From: Pseudolabrys sp. Root1462
Lineage (GTDB): Bacteria > Pseudomonadota > Alphaproteobacteria > Rhizobiales > Xanthobacteraceae
DNA: 64,000 bases
Reading direction: 5' to 3'
Assembly (NCBI RefSeq): GCF_001426945.1
Contig: NZ_LMFS01000001.1
Location: 833,757 to 897,756, forward strand
Of this stretch, positions 8,899-18,559 are shown in pieces. The translations under genes and the position numbers were made by a program. The number at the start of each line of letters is the position of its first letter. The first letter of the stretch is position 1. The notes beneath the pieces are model-generated. The model did no database searches. It was not told the DNA's origin and was given only the letters and a program-made list of their open reading frames with translations.

Positions 8899-10050
8899 AT
8901 GAGTATAGCAGAAATCGAAAGCGACGCAGCCGATCGCCACCAGATGATGCGCGACACCGCGCGTCAATTTGCCGACCGCGAGATCAGGCCGATCGTCGCC
9001 GAGCTGGACGAAACCGAGCGGTTCCCCGCCGAACTCTACGCCAAAATGGCGCGGCTGGGCATGTTCGGCATCACTGTGTCGGACGAGCTGGGCGGCGCCG
9101 GCGCCGACGTCGTCGCCTACGCGCATGTGATGGAAGAATTGTCGCGCGGGTATGCCTCCGTCGCCGATCAGTGCGGCCTCGTCGAATTGGTGGGCACTTT
9201 GCTGTCAACCTACGGCACGCCCGAGCAGCAGCGCACGTTCCTGAAGCCGCTGCTCGCCGCCGAGCGCCGCTGCGCCTACGCCATCACCGAGGCCGAGGCG
9301 GGTTCGGATGTATCCGGCATCAAGACCACCGCGGTCGAAACCGCGGATGGCTGGCGGCTCAATGGCGGCAAGCTGTGGATACACAACGCGCCGGTCGCAG
9401 ACTTCGCCGTGGTGCTGGCGCGCACCGCGCCGGAACTCGGCAAGCGCGGCATGAGCATCTTCATCGTCGAGCGCGATCGCAAAGGCTACCGCATCGGGCG
9501 GCAGGAACACAAAATGGGCCAACGCGCCTCGCAGGTCGGCGCGCTGCATTTCGACGATATCGAACTGCCGAAGAGCGCCTTGCTCGGTCCGCTCAACCGC
9601 GGCTTTCACATGATGATGAGCGTGCTCGACAAGGGCCGTGTCGGCATCTCCGCGCTCGCCGTCGGCATCCTGCAGGGCGCGCTCGATGCTTCGGTCGCGT
9701 ACGCCAAGGAGCGGCGGCAGTTCGGCCAGGCCATCAGCGAATTCCAGGCGGTGCAATGGATGCTGGCCGATATGGCGAAGGATCTGCACGCGGCGCGGCT
9801 GATGACCTTGCATGCCGCTGCCGCGCTCGACAGCGGCGAGCGCGCCACGACGGAATGCTCGATGGCCAAATGCTTTGCCGCTGACGCTGCGGTAACGCAC
9901 GCTGCCAATGCCGTGCAGGTGCACGGCGGCATGGGCTATATCCGCGGCATGGAAGTCGAACGGTTGTACCGCGACGCCAAGATCACCCAGATCTACGAAG
10001 GCACCAACCAGATCCAGCGCATGCTGATCGCGCGGCAGTTGCTGGCATGA
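8899..10050 (+). CDS. Acyl-CoA dehydrogenase
   Basis: A 383-residue FAD-dependent acyl-CoA dehydrogenase, the usual family length, introducing a 2,3 double bond into an acyl-CoA. Visible landmarks are YAITEAEAGSDVSGIKTTA (FAD and substrate loop), WIHNAPVADFAVVLART, QVHGGMGYIRGMEVERLYRD and IYEGTNQIQRMLIARQ with the catalytic Glu in YEGT. The ATG at 8899 was chosen because the upstream in-frame extension (from 8677) crosses the operator and matches nothing in the family. It is divergent from dppB and overlaps the SDR gene by 4 bases. Confidence 0.95.
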   Translation: MSIAEIESDAADRHQMMRDTARQFADREIRPIVAELDETERFPAELYAKMARLGMFGITVSDELGGAGADVVAYAHVMEELSRGYASVADQCGLVELVGTLLSTYGTPEQQRTFLKPLLAAERRCAYAITEAEAGSDVSGIKTTAVETADGWRLNGGKLWIHNAPVADFAVVLARTAPELGKRGMSIFIVERDRKGYRIGRQEHKMGQRASQVGALHFDDIELPKSALLGPLNRGFHMMMSVLDKGRVGISALAVGILQGALDASVAYAKERRQFGQAISEFQAVQWMLADMAKDLHAARLMTLHAAAALDSGERATTECSMAKCFAADAAVTHAANAVQVHGGMGYIRGMEVERLYRDAKITQIYEGTNQIQRMLIARQLLA

Positions 10051-10817
10051 GCGAGCGGCCGCGCGTCTTTATCACCGGCGGCCGGCGCGGCATTGGCCGC
10101 GGCGTCGCCTATGCCTTCGCCGAAGCGGGTTACGACGTCGCGATCAACGACATCGTCCGCGACGAAGCGGCCGAAGAGACCTTGGCGGGGCTGCGCCAGC
10201 GCGGCGCCGGCGCGGCGTTTATCGAGGGCGATATTGCCGATCTCTCCGGCCACCCGCGGCTGATCGATGCGGCCTGGGGTGCTTTCGGCAGCATCGAATG
10301 TCTGTTCAACAATGCAGGCATCACGTCGCGGGAGCGGGGCGACATGCTCAATCTGACGCCGGACAGCTACGACGCCGTCATGGGCATCAATCTGCGCGGG
10401 CCGTTCTTTCTGACGCAGAACGTCGCCCGCCGCATGGTTGCGGCCGCCGCCGGCCCGCATCCGCGCTCGATCATCAACATTTCTTCGGCCAATGCCACTT
10501 TGGTCGCGCCGGATCGCGCCGACTACTGCCTGTCCAAGACGGCCATTTCGATGATGACCAAGCTCTATGCCGTGCGCTTGGCGGAGGCGGGGATCGGCGT
10601 CTTTGAAATCCGCCCCGGCATCATCCGCACCGATATGACAGCGGTGGTGCGCGAGAAATACGACCGCCTCATCGGCGAAGGCGTGGTGCCGGCAAAGCGC
10701 TGGGGCGAGCCCGCCGACATCGGCAAGGCCGCAGTCACGCTGGCGTCGGGCAGCCTGCATTACAGTTCAGGCGACGCCATCCATGTGGATGGCGGTTTGC
10801 ATATCCACCGATTGTAG
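10047..10817 (+). CDS. SDR-family 3-ketoacyl reductase / hydroxyacyl dehydrogenase
   Basis: A 256-residue short-chain dehydrogenase. The cofactor motif TGGRRGIGRG is at residues 10-19, followed by NNAGI, a Ser in IINISSAN and the catalytic YCLSK (Y-x3-K). The C-terminus ends with GDAIHVDGGLHI. Coupled to the acyl-CoA dehydrogenase by an ATGA overlap, it probably performs the hydroxyacyl-CoA oxidation step of the same beta-oxidation-like route, although SDR substrates cannot be read from sequence. Confidence 0.9.
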   Translation: MSERPRVFITGGRRGIGRGVAYAFAEAGYDVAINDIVRDEAAEETLAGLRQRGAGAAFIEGDIADLSGHPRLIDAAWGAFGSIECLFNNAGITSRERGDMLNLTPDSYDAVMGINLRGPFFLTQNVARRMVAAAAGPHPRSIINISSANATLVAPDRADYCLSKTAISMMTKLYAVRLAEAGIGVFEIRPGIIRTDMTAVVREKYDRLIGEGVVPAKRWGEPADIGKAAVTLASGSLHYSSGDAIHVDGGLHIHRL

Positions 10818-10852
10818 GAGCGCGCGGCGTGCCGGCCAATGGCGGCTCAGCC

Positions 10853-11935
10853 TCACTTGCCCGCAGAGCGCCGCGCCGGCCGGGCGCGGTCGTTGATCGG
10901 CTGTCCGCTGGACGCGCGCACCACCAGTGTGGGTTCGAGCACGGTTTCACGGCGCGGCGCCTTGTGATCTGCGATACGGTCGAGCAGCATCTGCGCGGCG
11001 AGTTCGCCCATCGCCGTGGTATCGATGGCCACCGTGGTCAGCGCCGGGCTCCACAGCGCCGCCTCCCGGATGTCGTCGCAGCCGGTGACGGCAAAATCCC
11101 GCCCCGGCTCGATTCCCAATTGACGCAGGCCCAGCATCACGCCGAAGGCGACGACATCGTTGAAACAGGCCGCCGCTGTCGGCGGGTTCGGCAGTTTGAG
11201 CAGCGCCTTGATCGCCTCGGCGCCGTTCTCGCGCGTCGGCGTCGTGTGGATGATCAGTTTTTCGTCGAGAGCGATGCCGTGGGCGGCGAGCGCCTCGGCG
11301 TAACCGGCGCGGCGCTCCCAGCCGGTGGAGATCAGGTCGAGGCCGCCGACCATGGCGATGCGGCGGTGGCCGAGCGAGATGAGATGCTCCGTTGTCAGAA
11401 CCATGCCGCGCCGGTGGTCGTTGCCGGCGAAGTCGAGCTTGGCGTCGCGCACATAGCGCGAAATCTGCACGCAGGGCATGTCGATCTTGTTCAGCCGGTG
11501 CAGCGCCTTGGCGGTGGTGCCGGCGGCGGGGCAGATGATGATGCCGTCGGCGTTGTATTCGCGCATCGTGTCGATGAACTGATCCTGCCGCGCCGTGTCC
11601 TCAGCCGAATTGCTGAGGAATACCGAATAGCCCATGCGGTTGAGCGCGCGCTCGATGGCGGCGGTCAGCTCGGCGAAATAGGGGTTGGCGAGTTCGTTGA
11701 TGGCGACGCCGACGGTGTGGGTGCGCTGCGTGCGCAGGCTGGCGGCGCCGCGGTTATACACATAGCCGAGTGTGCGCATCGACTCGACGACGCGCTCACG
11801 CGTCTTTTCGGCGACCAGCGGGCTCTTGCGCAGCACCAGCGACACCGTCGCCGGCGACACGCCGGCGTGCTCGGCGAGATCGCGCAAGGTCAGGCGGCTG
11901 CGCGTACGGCCGGTTGGTTTAGGTCCCGATGCCAT
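10853..11935 (-). CDS. LacI-family transcriptional regulator
   Basis: A 360-residue repressor. The N-terminal helix-turn-helix is LTLRDLAEHAGVSPATVSLV (about residues 15-34), followed by the hinge-helix region YNRGAASLRTQRTHTVGVAI and a periplasmic-binding-protein-like sensor domain. The C-terminus is ETVLEPTLVVRASSG. It sits in the middle of the catabolic block, convergent with the SDR gene. Two palindromes with central CG at 8760 and 14580, each in a divergent promoter region of the block, are the likely operators. The inducer is unknown. Confidence 0.93.
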   Translation of the reverse strand: MASGPKPTGRTRSRLTLRDLAEHAGVSPATVSLVLRKSPLVAEKTRERVVESMRTLGYVYNRGAASLRTQRTHTVGVAINELANPYFAELTAAIERALNRMGYSVFLSNSAEDTARQDQFIDTMREYNADGIIICPAAGTTAKALHRLNKIDMPCVQISRYVRDAKLDFAGNDHRRGMVLTTEHLISLGHRRIAMVGGLDLISTGWERRAGYAEALAAHGIALDEKLIIHTTPTRENGAEAIKALLKLPNPPTAAACFNDVVAFGVMLGLRQLGIEPGRDFAVTGCDDIREAALWSPALTTVAIDTTAMGELAAQMLLDRIADHKAPRRETVLEPTLVVRASSGQPINDRARPARRSAGK

Positions 11936-12013
11936 CGCTACTCACGATTCGCGCCGCGCCGGATGAAGTATCCGTCGCGGGTCCTATGAATTCGCAAGAT
12001 GCCGGAGGTCGTC

Positions 12014-12781
12014 ATGACAGAGGAAGTCACATTTACCGTCGCCAATTTCGTCGGCGAGATAATGCTCAATCGTCCGCAAAAGCACAACGCCATGACGCCG
12101 AAGATGGCCGCGGAACTGCAGGCTATTTGCGCCGCCGTCGATGCCGACGACGCGGTCAGCGTCGTTCTGGTCAAGGGCGCCGGTGAACGCGCGTTTTCCT
12201 CGGGCAGCGACCTCAACTCCCTAGCCGAATACCCGAGCGCCTGGGCCTTTCGCAACCGGGTCATCTACGAGAGCGCGATCCGCAACATCAAGAAGCCGGT
12301 GATCGCCGCGCTCAAGGGCTGGGTGCTGGGCGGCGGCGCCGAGATGGCGATGGCGGCCGATATCCGGGTCGCTGGCCGCAGCATGAAGCTCGGTTTTCCT
12401 GAAGTAACGCGCGGCTGGGTCGGCGGCGGCGGCGCCTCGCAGATGCTGCCGCGCATTATCGGCTACGGGCAGGCGATGCGGCTGTTGCTGACCGGCGAGC
12501 CGATCGACGGCGAGGAAGCCTACCGGCTCGGCCTTGTCGAGTTTCTGGTCGATGACGCCAACCTGGAAAGCGAAGCGCGGGCGTTGTGCGCGAAGATCGC
12601 CGGTTACAGCCCGGTGGCGTCGCAGTCGGTGAAGGCGGCAGTGCGCATGGCGCTGTCGTCGACCCTGGAGGCGGGCCTGCGCTACGAAAACGAGATGAAT
12701 ACGCTGTGCTTCTCGGCTGGCGATCATCTCGAAGGCATCAACGCCTTCCGCGAGGGGCGCAGCGCCGAGTTCAAGCGCTAG
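12014..12781 (+). CDS. Enoyl-CoA hydratase/isomerase family protein
   Basis: A 255-residue crotonase. The ATG at 12014 has GGAGGT just upstream, favouring it over the in-frame start at 11999. The CoA oxyanion loop (AFSSGSDLNSL) and both catalytic glutamates of true hydratases are present, in GGGAEMAMAADI and GFPEVTRGW. The loop VGGGGASQM replaces the usual PGAGGTQRL. It is expected to hydrate the enoyl-CoA made by the acyl-CoA dehydrogenase. It ends at a bidirectional terminator shared with the binding-protein gene. Confidence 0.93.
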   Translation: MTEEVTFTVANFVGEIMLNRPQKHNAMTPKMAAELQAICAAVDADDAVSVVLVKGAGERAFSSGSDLNSLAEYPSAWAFRNRVIYESAIRNIKKPVIAALKGWVLGGGAEMAMAADIRVAGRSMKLGFPEVTRGWVGGGGASQMLPRIIGYGQAMRLLLTGEPIDGEEAYRLGLVEFLVDDANLESEARALCAKIAGYSPVASQSVKAAVRMALSSTLEAGLRYENEMNTLCFSAGDHLEGINAFREGRSAEFKR

Positions 12782-12799
12782 CTGCCACGTATCAAACGA

Positions 12800-12827
12800 A
12801 AAGGGCGGCCCGGTTAGGCCGCCCTTT
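12800..12827. terminator. Bidirectional Rho-independent terminator
   Basis: AAAGGGCGGCC (12800-12810) and GGCCGCCCTTT (12817-12827) are perfect inverted repeats around CGGTTA. It lies between the convergent enoyl-CoA hydratase and binding-protein genes and can serve both. Confidence 0.85.
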
Positions 12828-12845
12828 GATTGCAAGCCTCGCTGC

Positions 12846-14471
12846 TCAGGCTTTCGGCTTGACGTCCTTGACGTCGAGCATCCAGCCCGCGGCGGTGAGC
12901 GGGAAGTCGCCGATCGTCTGACGCACCGCGATCTGATACACCGGCTGGAACAGGATGAAGTGGTTGGCCTGATCGACCAGCACCTTCTGCCAGTTCACCC
13001 ACATGTCGGCGCGCTTCTTAGCGTCCTGTTCGACATAAGCTTGGAACGCCAGGTCGTAGACGTCCTTCGGCACCTCCCAGTGCACACGCTTGGCGACACG
13101 CTGCACAACGGCGGCCGCCCACAGCAGATTGTCCACCGCCGGCGGATTCCAGAAGGTCAGGACGCCGCCTTGCGACTTGCCGCCGGTGAAGGTGGTGCGC
13201 AGGTTGACCTGATCCATCGGCTTGAGCTGCGCCTTGATGCCGACCTGGGCGAGGTCGGATTGGATCTTCTGTGCGAGGTCCTGATAGGTCACACCCTGCA
13301 CCGCGGCGTTGCCGTAGGAAATTTCGAACTCGAACCCGTCGGGATGACCGCCCTTGGCCAGCAGTTCCTTGGCCTTGGCCGGATCGTGGCGGAAGCCGAT
13401 CTGTCGCGCGATTTCCTCGGTCGAGCCTTCGACGCCGATCGGCAGGAAATGCGCGGGGCGCAAAGCCGCGCCGCCGAGCATCGAGTTCTTGATACCGTCA
13501 TAGTCGATGGCGTAGCCGATCGCCTGGCGGCATTCCTTGACGGCGAGCGCCTTGTTGAATTCCGGCTCCTGCGTCAGCGCCATGTAGACGAAGTCGAGAC
13601 TCCTGAGCGGATCGAGGCGGACGTCCTTGTCGCCCTGGAGCGACTTGATCTGCTCGGGGATCAGGTTGAAAGCCGCATCGATGTCGCCGCGGCGAACAGC
13701 GAGCAATTGTGCCGCGCCGTCGCTGATGTGACGAATGACGATGCGCTCATAGGGCGGCTTGCCGGCCCAGTAGTGATCGTTGCGGACCAGTTGGATCTGC
13801 GCGTTTCGTTCCCAGGCTGCGATCTGGTAGGCGCCGGTGCCGGCCGACTTGGTATTCAGCCATTGCGTCGCCTTGTCGGCGGTCTTGGCATCGGCAGCCG
13901 CCGAGCCGCCATTGGCCTCGACCACGGCCTTTTCCATGACGACGAATTCCGGCGCCGCCAGCACCGTAAGGATGGGCTGTTCCGGCTTCTTCAGGATGAT
14001 GTCGAAGGTGTTCTTGTCGACCGCGGCGACGTGATCAATGTTCTCGACGTATTGGGCGGGCTGATCTTTCAGGTTGAGCAGGCGCTCAAACGACCACTTC
14101 ACGTCCTCGACCGTCATCGGCTTGCCGGAGGCGAACTTGACGCCGTCGCGTAAGGTGAAGCGCCAGCCTTTGCCGTCGGGCGTGCGGGCCCACTTGGTCG
14201 CCAGCGCCGGCTTGACGTTGATGTAATCGCCGGGCGCCATGGTGACGAGCGGCTCGTAGGCCGTGTTCACCGTCATCGGCGAGGTGTATTGCGCCAGCCG
14301 CGCCGGATCGAGGGTGATGGTGTCGCTGATGTCGATGCCGAGCACCAGCGTCGTCTTGCGCGTCTGCGCGAAGACCCGTGACGGCAGCAAACCCGTCAGC
14401 GCCGCTCCCCCGATGCCGAGAAGTTGCCCGACCTGACGGCGGTTGAGCCACATGCCTTTTTCGGATGCCAT
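12846..14471 (-). CDS. ABC transporter substrate-binding protein, family 5 (peptide/opine type)
   Basis: A 541-residue periplasmic binding protein. The ATG at 14471 follows GGGAGGGA, so I prefer it to the GTG at 14486. The N-terminus MASEKGMWLNRRQVGQLLGI carries a twin-arginine motif (NRRQVGQLL) and a hydrophobic stretch ending at VFAQ, suggesting Tat export. Family-5 features include DPARLAQYTSPMTVNTAYEPL and WRFTLRDGVKFASGKPMTVEDVKWSFERLL. It is the partner of the permeases and ATPase at 4665-8653 although separated from them. The ligand is unknown. An operator lies at 14580-14595, about 110 bases upstream. Confidence 0.93.
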   Translation of the reverse strand: MASEKGMWLNRRQVGQLLGIGGAALTGLLPSRVFAQTRKTTLVLGIDISDTITLDPARLAQYTSPMTVNTAYEPLVTMAPGDYINVKPALATKWARTPDGKGWRFTLRDGVKFASGKPMTVEDVKWSFERLLNLKDQPAQYVENIDHVAAVDKNTFDIILKKPEQPILTVLAAPEFVVMEKAVVEANGGSAAADAKTADKATQWLNTKSAGTGAYQIAAWERNAQIQLVRNDHYWAGKPPYERIVIRHISDGAAQLLAVRRGDIDAAFNLIPEQIKSLQGDKDVRLDPLRSLDFVYMALTQEPEFNKALAVKECRQAIGYAIDYDGIKNSMLGGAALRPAHFLPIGVEGSTEEIARQIGFRHDPAKAKELLAKGGHPDGFEFEISYGNAAVQGVTYQDLAQKIQSDLAQVGIKAQLKPMDQVNLRTTFTGGKSQGGVLTFWNPPAVDNLLWAAAVVQRVAKRVHWEVPKDVYDLAFQAYVEQDAKKRADMWVNWQKVLVDQANHFILFQPVYQIAVRQTIGDFPLTAAGWMLDVKDVKPKA

Positions 14472-14579
14472 TAGTCCCTCCCTCACGAATTTTTTGTGTG
14501 CGGCTTGAAGCCTTTACCGCTTGCGTCACGGGTGGCTGCGCATGTTTGCAACAGCCCCCATTTCGGCTGTTTATCACGA

Positions 14580-14595
14580 TTTAGATCGATTTAAA
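14580..14595. promoter_or_regulatory. LacI-type operator 2 in the binding-protein / OCD intergenic region
   Basis: TTTAGATCGATTTAAA is a 16-base palindrome with central CG, sharing 14 of 16 bases with operator 1 at 8760-8775. It lies between the divergent binding-protein and ornithine-cyclodeaminase-like genes. On the plus strand it overlaps a possible -10 box TAAAAT (14592-14597). Confidence 0.7.
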
Positions 14596-14701
14596 ATGGG
14601 CAAACCACCGCCGTTCCGCGTGCAGCGCAGTAAGCACGCCCGGCGTGAGCCGTTTGGTTGCCTCGCGCGTCCTTGCGAAACAGGATACGGAATGCCGGCC
14701 G

Positions 14702-15724
14702 ATGCGACCCGACTCGAACGCGAAGAACAGGAAGACTGAGTTGCGCAGTTACTCCGCCGCCGAAGTGAACGCCGCTCTCGATTATCCGCGCCTGGTCGAA
14801 GCCCTGCGCGCAGCGTTCAGACCAGGCGGCGAAGCGATGCCGGTGCGGCAGAGTTACGAGGTCGGCGTGCCCGGCGCGCCGGCGCATCTATTGACGATGC
14901 CGGCGTGGCAGCGCGGCAAGACGCTTGGCGTCAAGCTGGTCACGGTGTTTCCGCAGAATGCCGCAAAGGGCATCGGCGCGGTGTCCTCGCTCTATATGCT
15001 GTTTGATGGCGAAACCGGCGTGCCGCTGGCTATGATCGACGGCGAAGCGCTGACCAATCGGCGCACCGCCGCGGCGTCTGCGCTGGCCTCGTCGTATTTG
15101 TCTCGGCCCGACTGCAACGTCCTGCTCATGGTCGGCACCGGGCATCTCGCCGCGCATTTGCCGGCGGCGCATGCGGCGGTGCGGCCGATCGAGACGGTGC
15201 TGGTCTGGGGCCGGCACCCGAAGCGCGCGGCGGCGCTCGCGGACAAGCTCGGCAAAGAGGGAATGAACGCCAAGCCGGTCGCCGACCTGACGGCGGCGAT
15301 GGGTCAAGTCGACATTATCAGTTGCGCCACGACCTCGACCGAACCGCTGGTGCTGGGTCGGCATTTGCGTCCTGGTACGCATGTCGATCTGGTTGGCGCC
15401 TTCACGCCGCAGATGCGTGAATGCGATGACGAGACCATTGAGCGGGCGCGCGTCTATGTCGATACCTATACCGGGACCAAAGCGGAGGCCGGCGACCTGC
15501 TGCAACCGATCGCCGCCGGCCGGTGGAGCGCCGACAAGATTTGCGGCGATCTCCACGAACTGACGAGCGGCGCCACCGCCGGTCGTCGTGATGCGAGCGA
15601 TATCACGCTGTTCAAGTCGGTTGGCGCGGCCATTGAGGATCTCACGGCCGCAGCGCTCGTCGATGATATGCTCGGTAAGGCTGTAAATCAGCCCGGCGAC
15701 GCAGGCCGAGCAGCCCCGATCTGA
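14702..15724 (+). CDS. Ornithine cyclodeaminase / mu-crystallin family protein
   Basis: A protein of about 340 residues of the OCD/mu-crystallin family, NAD(P)-dependent enzymes that cyclise ornithine or reduce cyclic or secondary imines. Visible parts are the substrate domain (MPVRQSYEVGVPGAPAHLLT, TLGVKLVTVFP), the Rossmann region MVGTGHLAAHLPAAHA and DLVGAFTPQMRECDDETI. The start is uncertain: ATG 14702, or TTG 14741 with AGGAAG upstream, which gives 327 residues and a more typical N-terminus. It is followed after 25 bases by an FAD amine oxidase, suggesting both act on the same imino or amino acid. Confidence 0.87.
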   Translation: MRPDSNAKNRKTELRSYSAAEVNAALDYPRLVEALRAAFRPGGEAMPVRQSYEVGVPGAPAHLLTMPAWQRGKTLGVKLVTVFPQNAAKGIGAVSSLYMLFDGETGVPLAMIDGEALTNRRTAAASALASSYLSRPDCNVLLMVGTGHLAAHLPAAHAAVRPIETVLVWGRHPKRAAALADKLGKEGMNAKPVADLTAAMGQVDIISCATTSTEPLVLGRHLRPGTHVDLVGAFTPQMRECDDETIERARVYVDTYTGTKAEAGDLLQPIAAGRWSADKICGDLHELTSGATAGRRDASDITLFKSVGAAIEDLTAAALVDDMLGKAVNQPGDAGRAAPI

Positions 15725-15749
15725 CATCCTGATCCGGAAATTCTTACCG

Positions 15750-17033
15750 ATGAAAAACGATCCCCGCAGTCACGGTCTTTGGGAACGCACCGCGCCGCCG
15801 CCCCCAGTGACACGCGCGCTCGACGGCGAGGTGACGGCGGACGTCGCGGTGATCGGCGCCGGTTTTACCGGCCTGTCGGCGGCGCTGCACCTGGCCGAAG
15901 ACGGTATGAAAGTCGTCGTTCTTGAAGCGGCCGAGATCGGCTTCGGCGGTTCGGGCCGCAATGTCGGCCTGGTCAATGCCGGTCTTTGGGTGATGCCCGA
16001 CGAGATCCCGGCCGTGCTCGGCGACACCTATGGTCCGCGCGTGCTCGACCTGCTTGGCGGCGCGCCGCGCGTCGTGTTCGATCTGATCGCTCGCCACAAT
16101 ATCCAATGCGAAGCGACACCGGTCGGCACGCTGCATTGCGCGGTCGGCGACGACGGCCTGGCCGAACTGAAAGAGCGGGCGCGGCAATGGCAGGCGCGGG
16201 GTGCGCCGGTGCGGCTGCTCGATGCCGCCGAGACCGCGCACAAGGTCGGCACCACGGCCTATACCGGCTCGCTGCTCGACGAACGCGCCGGCACCGTTCA
16301 ACCTCTGGCCTATGCGCGCGGGCTGGCACATGCCGCGATCAAGGCCGGCGCGACGATCTACACGGAAAGTCCCGTTGTTGGCGCGGATGACGATGGCACG
16401 CAATGGCGGCTGCGCACGGCATCGGGCAGCGTGACGGCCCCCTGGGTGATCGTCGCGACCAACGCCTATACGATGGCGATGTGGCCGCAGTTGCGCGCCG
16501 AGCTCGTGCACCTGCCTTACTTCAATCTTGCGACGCGGCCGCTCTCCGACAATCTGCGTCGTTCCATTTTGCCCGAGCGGCAGGGCGCGTGGGACACCAA
16601 GGAGATCCTCAGCTCCTTCCGCTTCGATCAGGAAGGCCGCTTCATCTTCGGCAGCGTCGGCGCGCTGCGCGGCCCGGGCCTGCCGATCCATCGCAATTGG
16701 GGGCGCCGCGCCATGGCAAAGCTGTTTCCGCAGCTCAAGGACGTCGAATTCGAAACCGAGTGGTACGGCAAGATCGGCATGACCGTGGACAACGTGCCGC
16801 GCTTCCATCGCCTCGGCCGCAACGTCGTCAGCTTCAGCGGTTACAACGGCCGCGGTATCGCCCCCGGTACGGTGTTCGGCCGCTGTCTGGCGCAGCTCGT
16901 GACAGGCAAGATCGGCGATGCCGATCTGCCGCTGCCATTGACCGAGCCGCAAGCGGCGCCGTTGCGCGCCGCGAAGGAAGTCTACTACGAAGTCGGTGCG
17001 CAACTGGCGCATGTCGCCAGCGCCCGCTTCTGA
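15750..17033 (+). CDS. FAD-dependent oxidoreductase of the DAO/GlyOx family
   Basis: A 427-residue flavoprotein. The dinucleotide-binding motif VAVIGAGFTGLSAALHLAE is at about residues 32-50, with GSGRNVGLVNAG (FAD loop) and the C-terminal VVSFSGYNGRGIAPGT flavin-contact region. Such enzymes oxidise primary or secondary amines (glycine, sarcosine, D-amino acids, putrescine derivatives). It lies 25 bases downstream of the OCD-like gene in the operon controlled by operator 2, so it probably removes the amine nitrogen of the imported compound. The exact substrate is not recognisable. Confidence 0.88.
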   Translation: MKNDPRSHGLWERTAPPPPVTRALDGEVTADVAVIGAGFTGLSAALHLAEDGMKVVVLEAAEIGFGGSGRNVGLVNAGLWVMPDEIPAVLGDTYGPRVLDLLGGAPRVVFDLIARHNIQCEATPVGTLHCAVGDDGLAELKERARQWQARGAPVRLLDAAETAHKVGTTAYTGSLLDERAGTVQPLAYARGLAHAAIKAGATIYTESPVVGADDDGTQWRLRTASGSVTAPWVIVATNAYTMAMWPQLRAELVHLPYFNLATRPLSDNLRRSILPERQGAWDTKEILSSFRFDQEGRFIFGSVGALRGPGLPIHRNWGRRAMAKLFPQLKDVEFETEWYGKIGMTVDNVPRFHRLGRNVVSFSGYNGRGIAPGTVFGRCLAQLVTGKIGDADLPLPLTEPQAAPLRAAKEVYYEVGAQLAHVASARF

Positions 17034-17164
17034 GCCGTGAACGACGTCGCAGGCTGTCGCTGGCTCCGGGCATCGAGTTCGACATCTGGATGTTAGCTAC
17101 GCGCTGGCGAGCCGTCCGCCGCGATGCCGGCGACTTTTAGCCGGCTCGATTATCCACGACGCTT

Positions 17165-17488
17165 CTAGCGACCCTGATAGGACGGTGTGCGCACAATCAG
17201 GCCATCGAGCGCTTCCGTCACCTTGATCTGACACGACAGCCGCGAATTGGCGCGGACGTCGAAGGCGGCATCCAACTCGGCGTCTTCGCTGGGTGAGGGC
17301 GGGCCGACCCGCTCGAGCCAGGCCTCATCGACATAGACGTGGCAGGTCGCGCAGGTGCAGCCGCCGCCGCATTCGGCGACAATGCTGCTGATGTCGTTGC
17401 GCAACGCAGTTTCCATCACCGAGGCGCCGAGTTCGGCGTCCACGGTGTGAACGGTGCCGTCATGTTCGATGAAGGTAATCTTGGGCAT
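17165..17488 (-). CDS. [2Fe-2S] ferredoxin, adrenodoxin/putidaredoxin type
   Basis: A 107-residue ferredoxin. Four cluster ligands are visible in AECGGGCTCATCHVYV (C-x5-C-x2-C pattern) and LSCQI. It ends a minus-strand operon of boxR, ferredoxin-NADP reductase and ferredoxin, with gaps of 6 and 36 bases. Its direct neighbour is its likely electron donor. In this box cluster, which lacks boxA, the likely electron acceptor is the di-iron epoxidase BoxB; that link is inference. Confidence 0.93.
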   Translation of the reverse strand: MPKITFIEHDGTVHTVDAELGASVMETALRNDISSIVAECGGGCTCATCHVYVDEAWLERVGPPSPSEDAELDAAFDVRANSRLSCQIKVTEALDGLIVRTPSYQGR

Positions 17489-17524
17489 AATTGAACAACT
17501 CTCGTGCGTCGATGCGGGCAGGCG

Positions 17525-18559
<1,035 letters not shown>

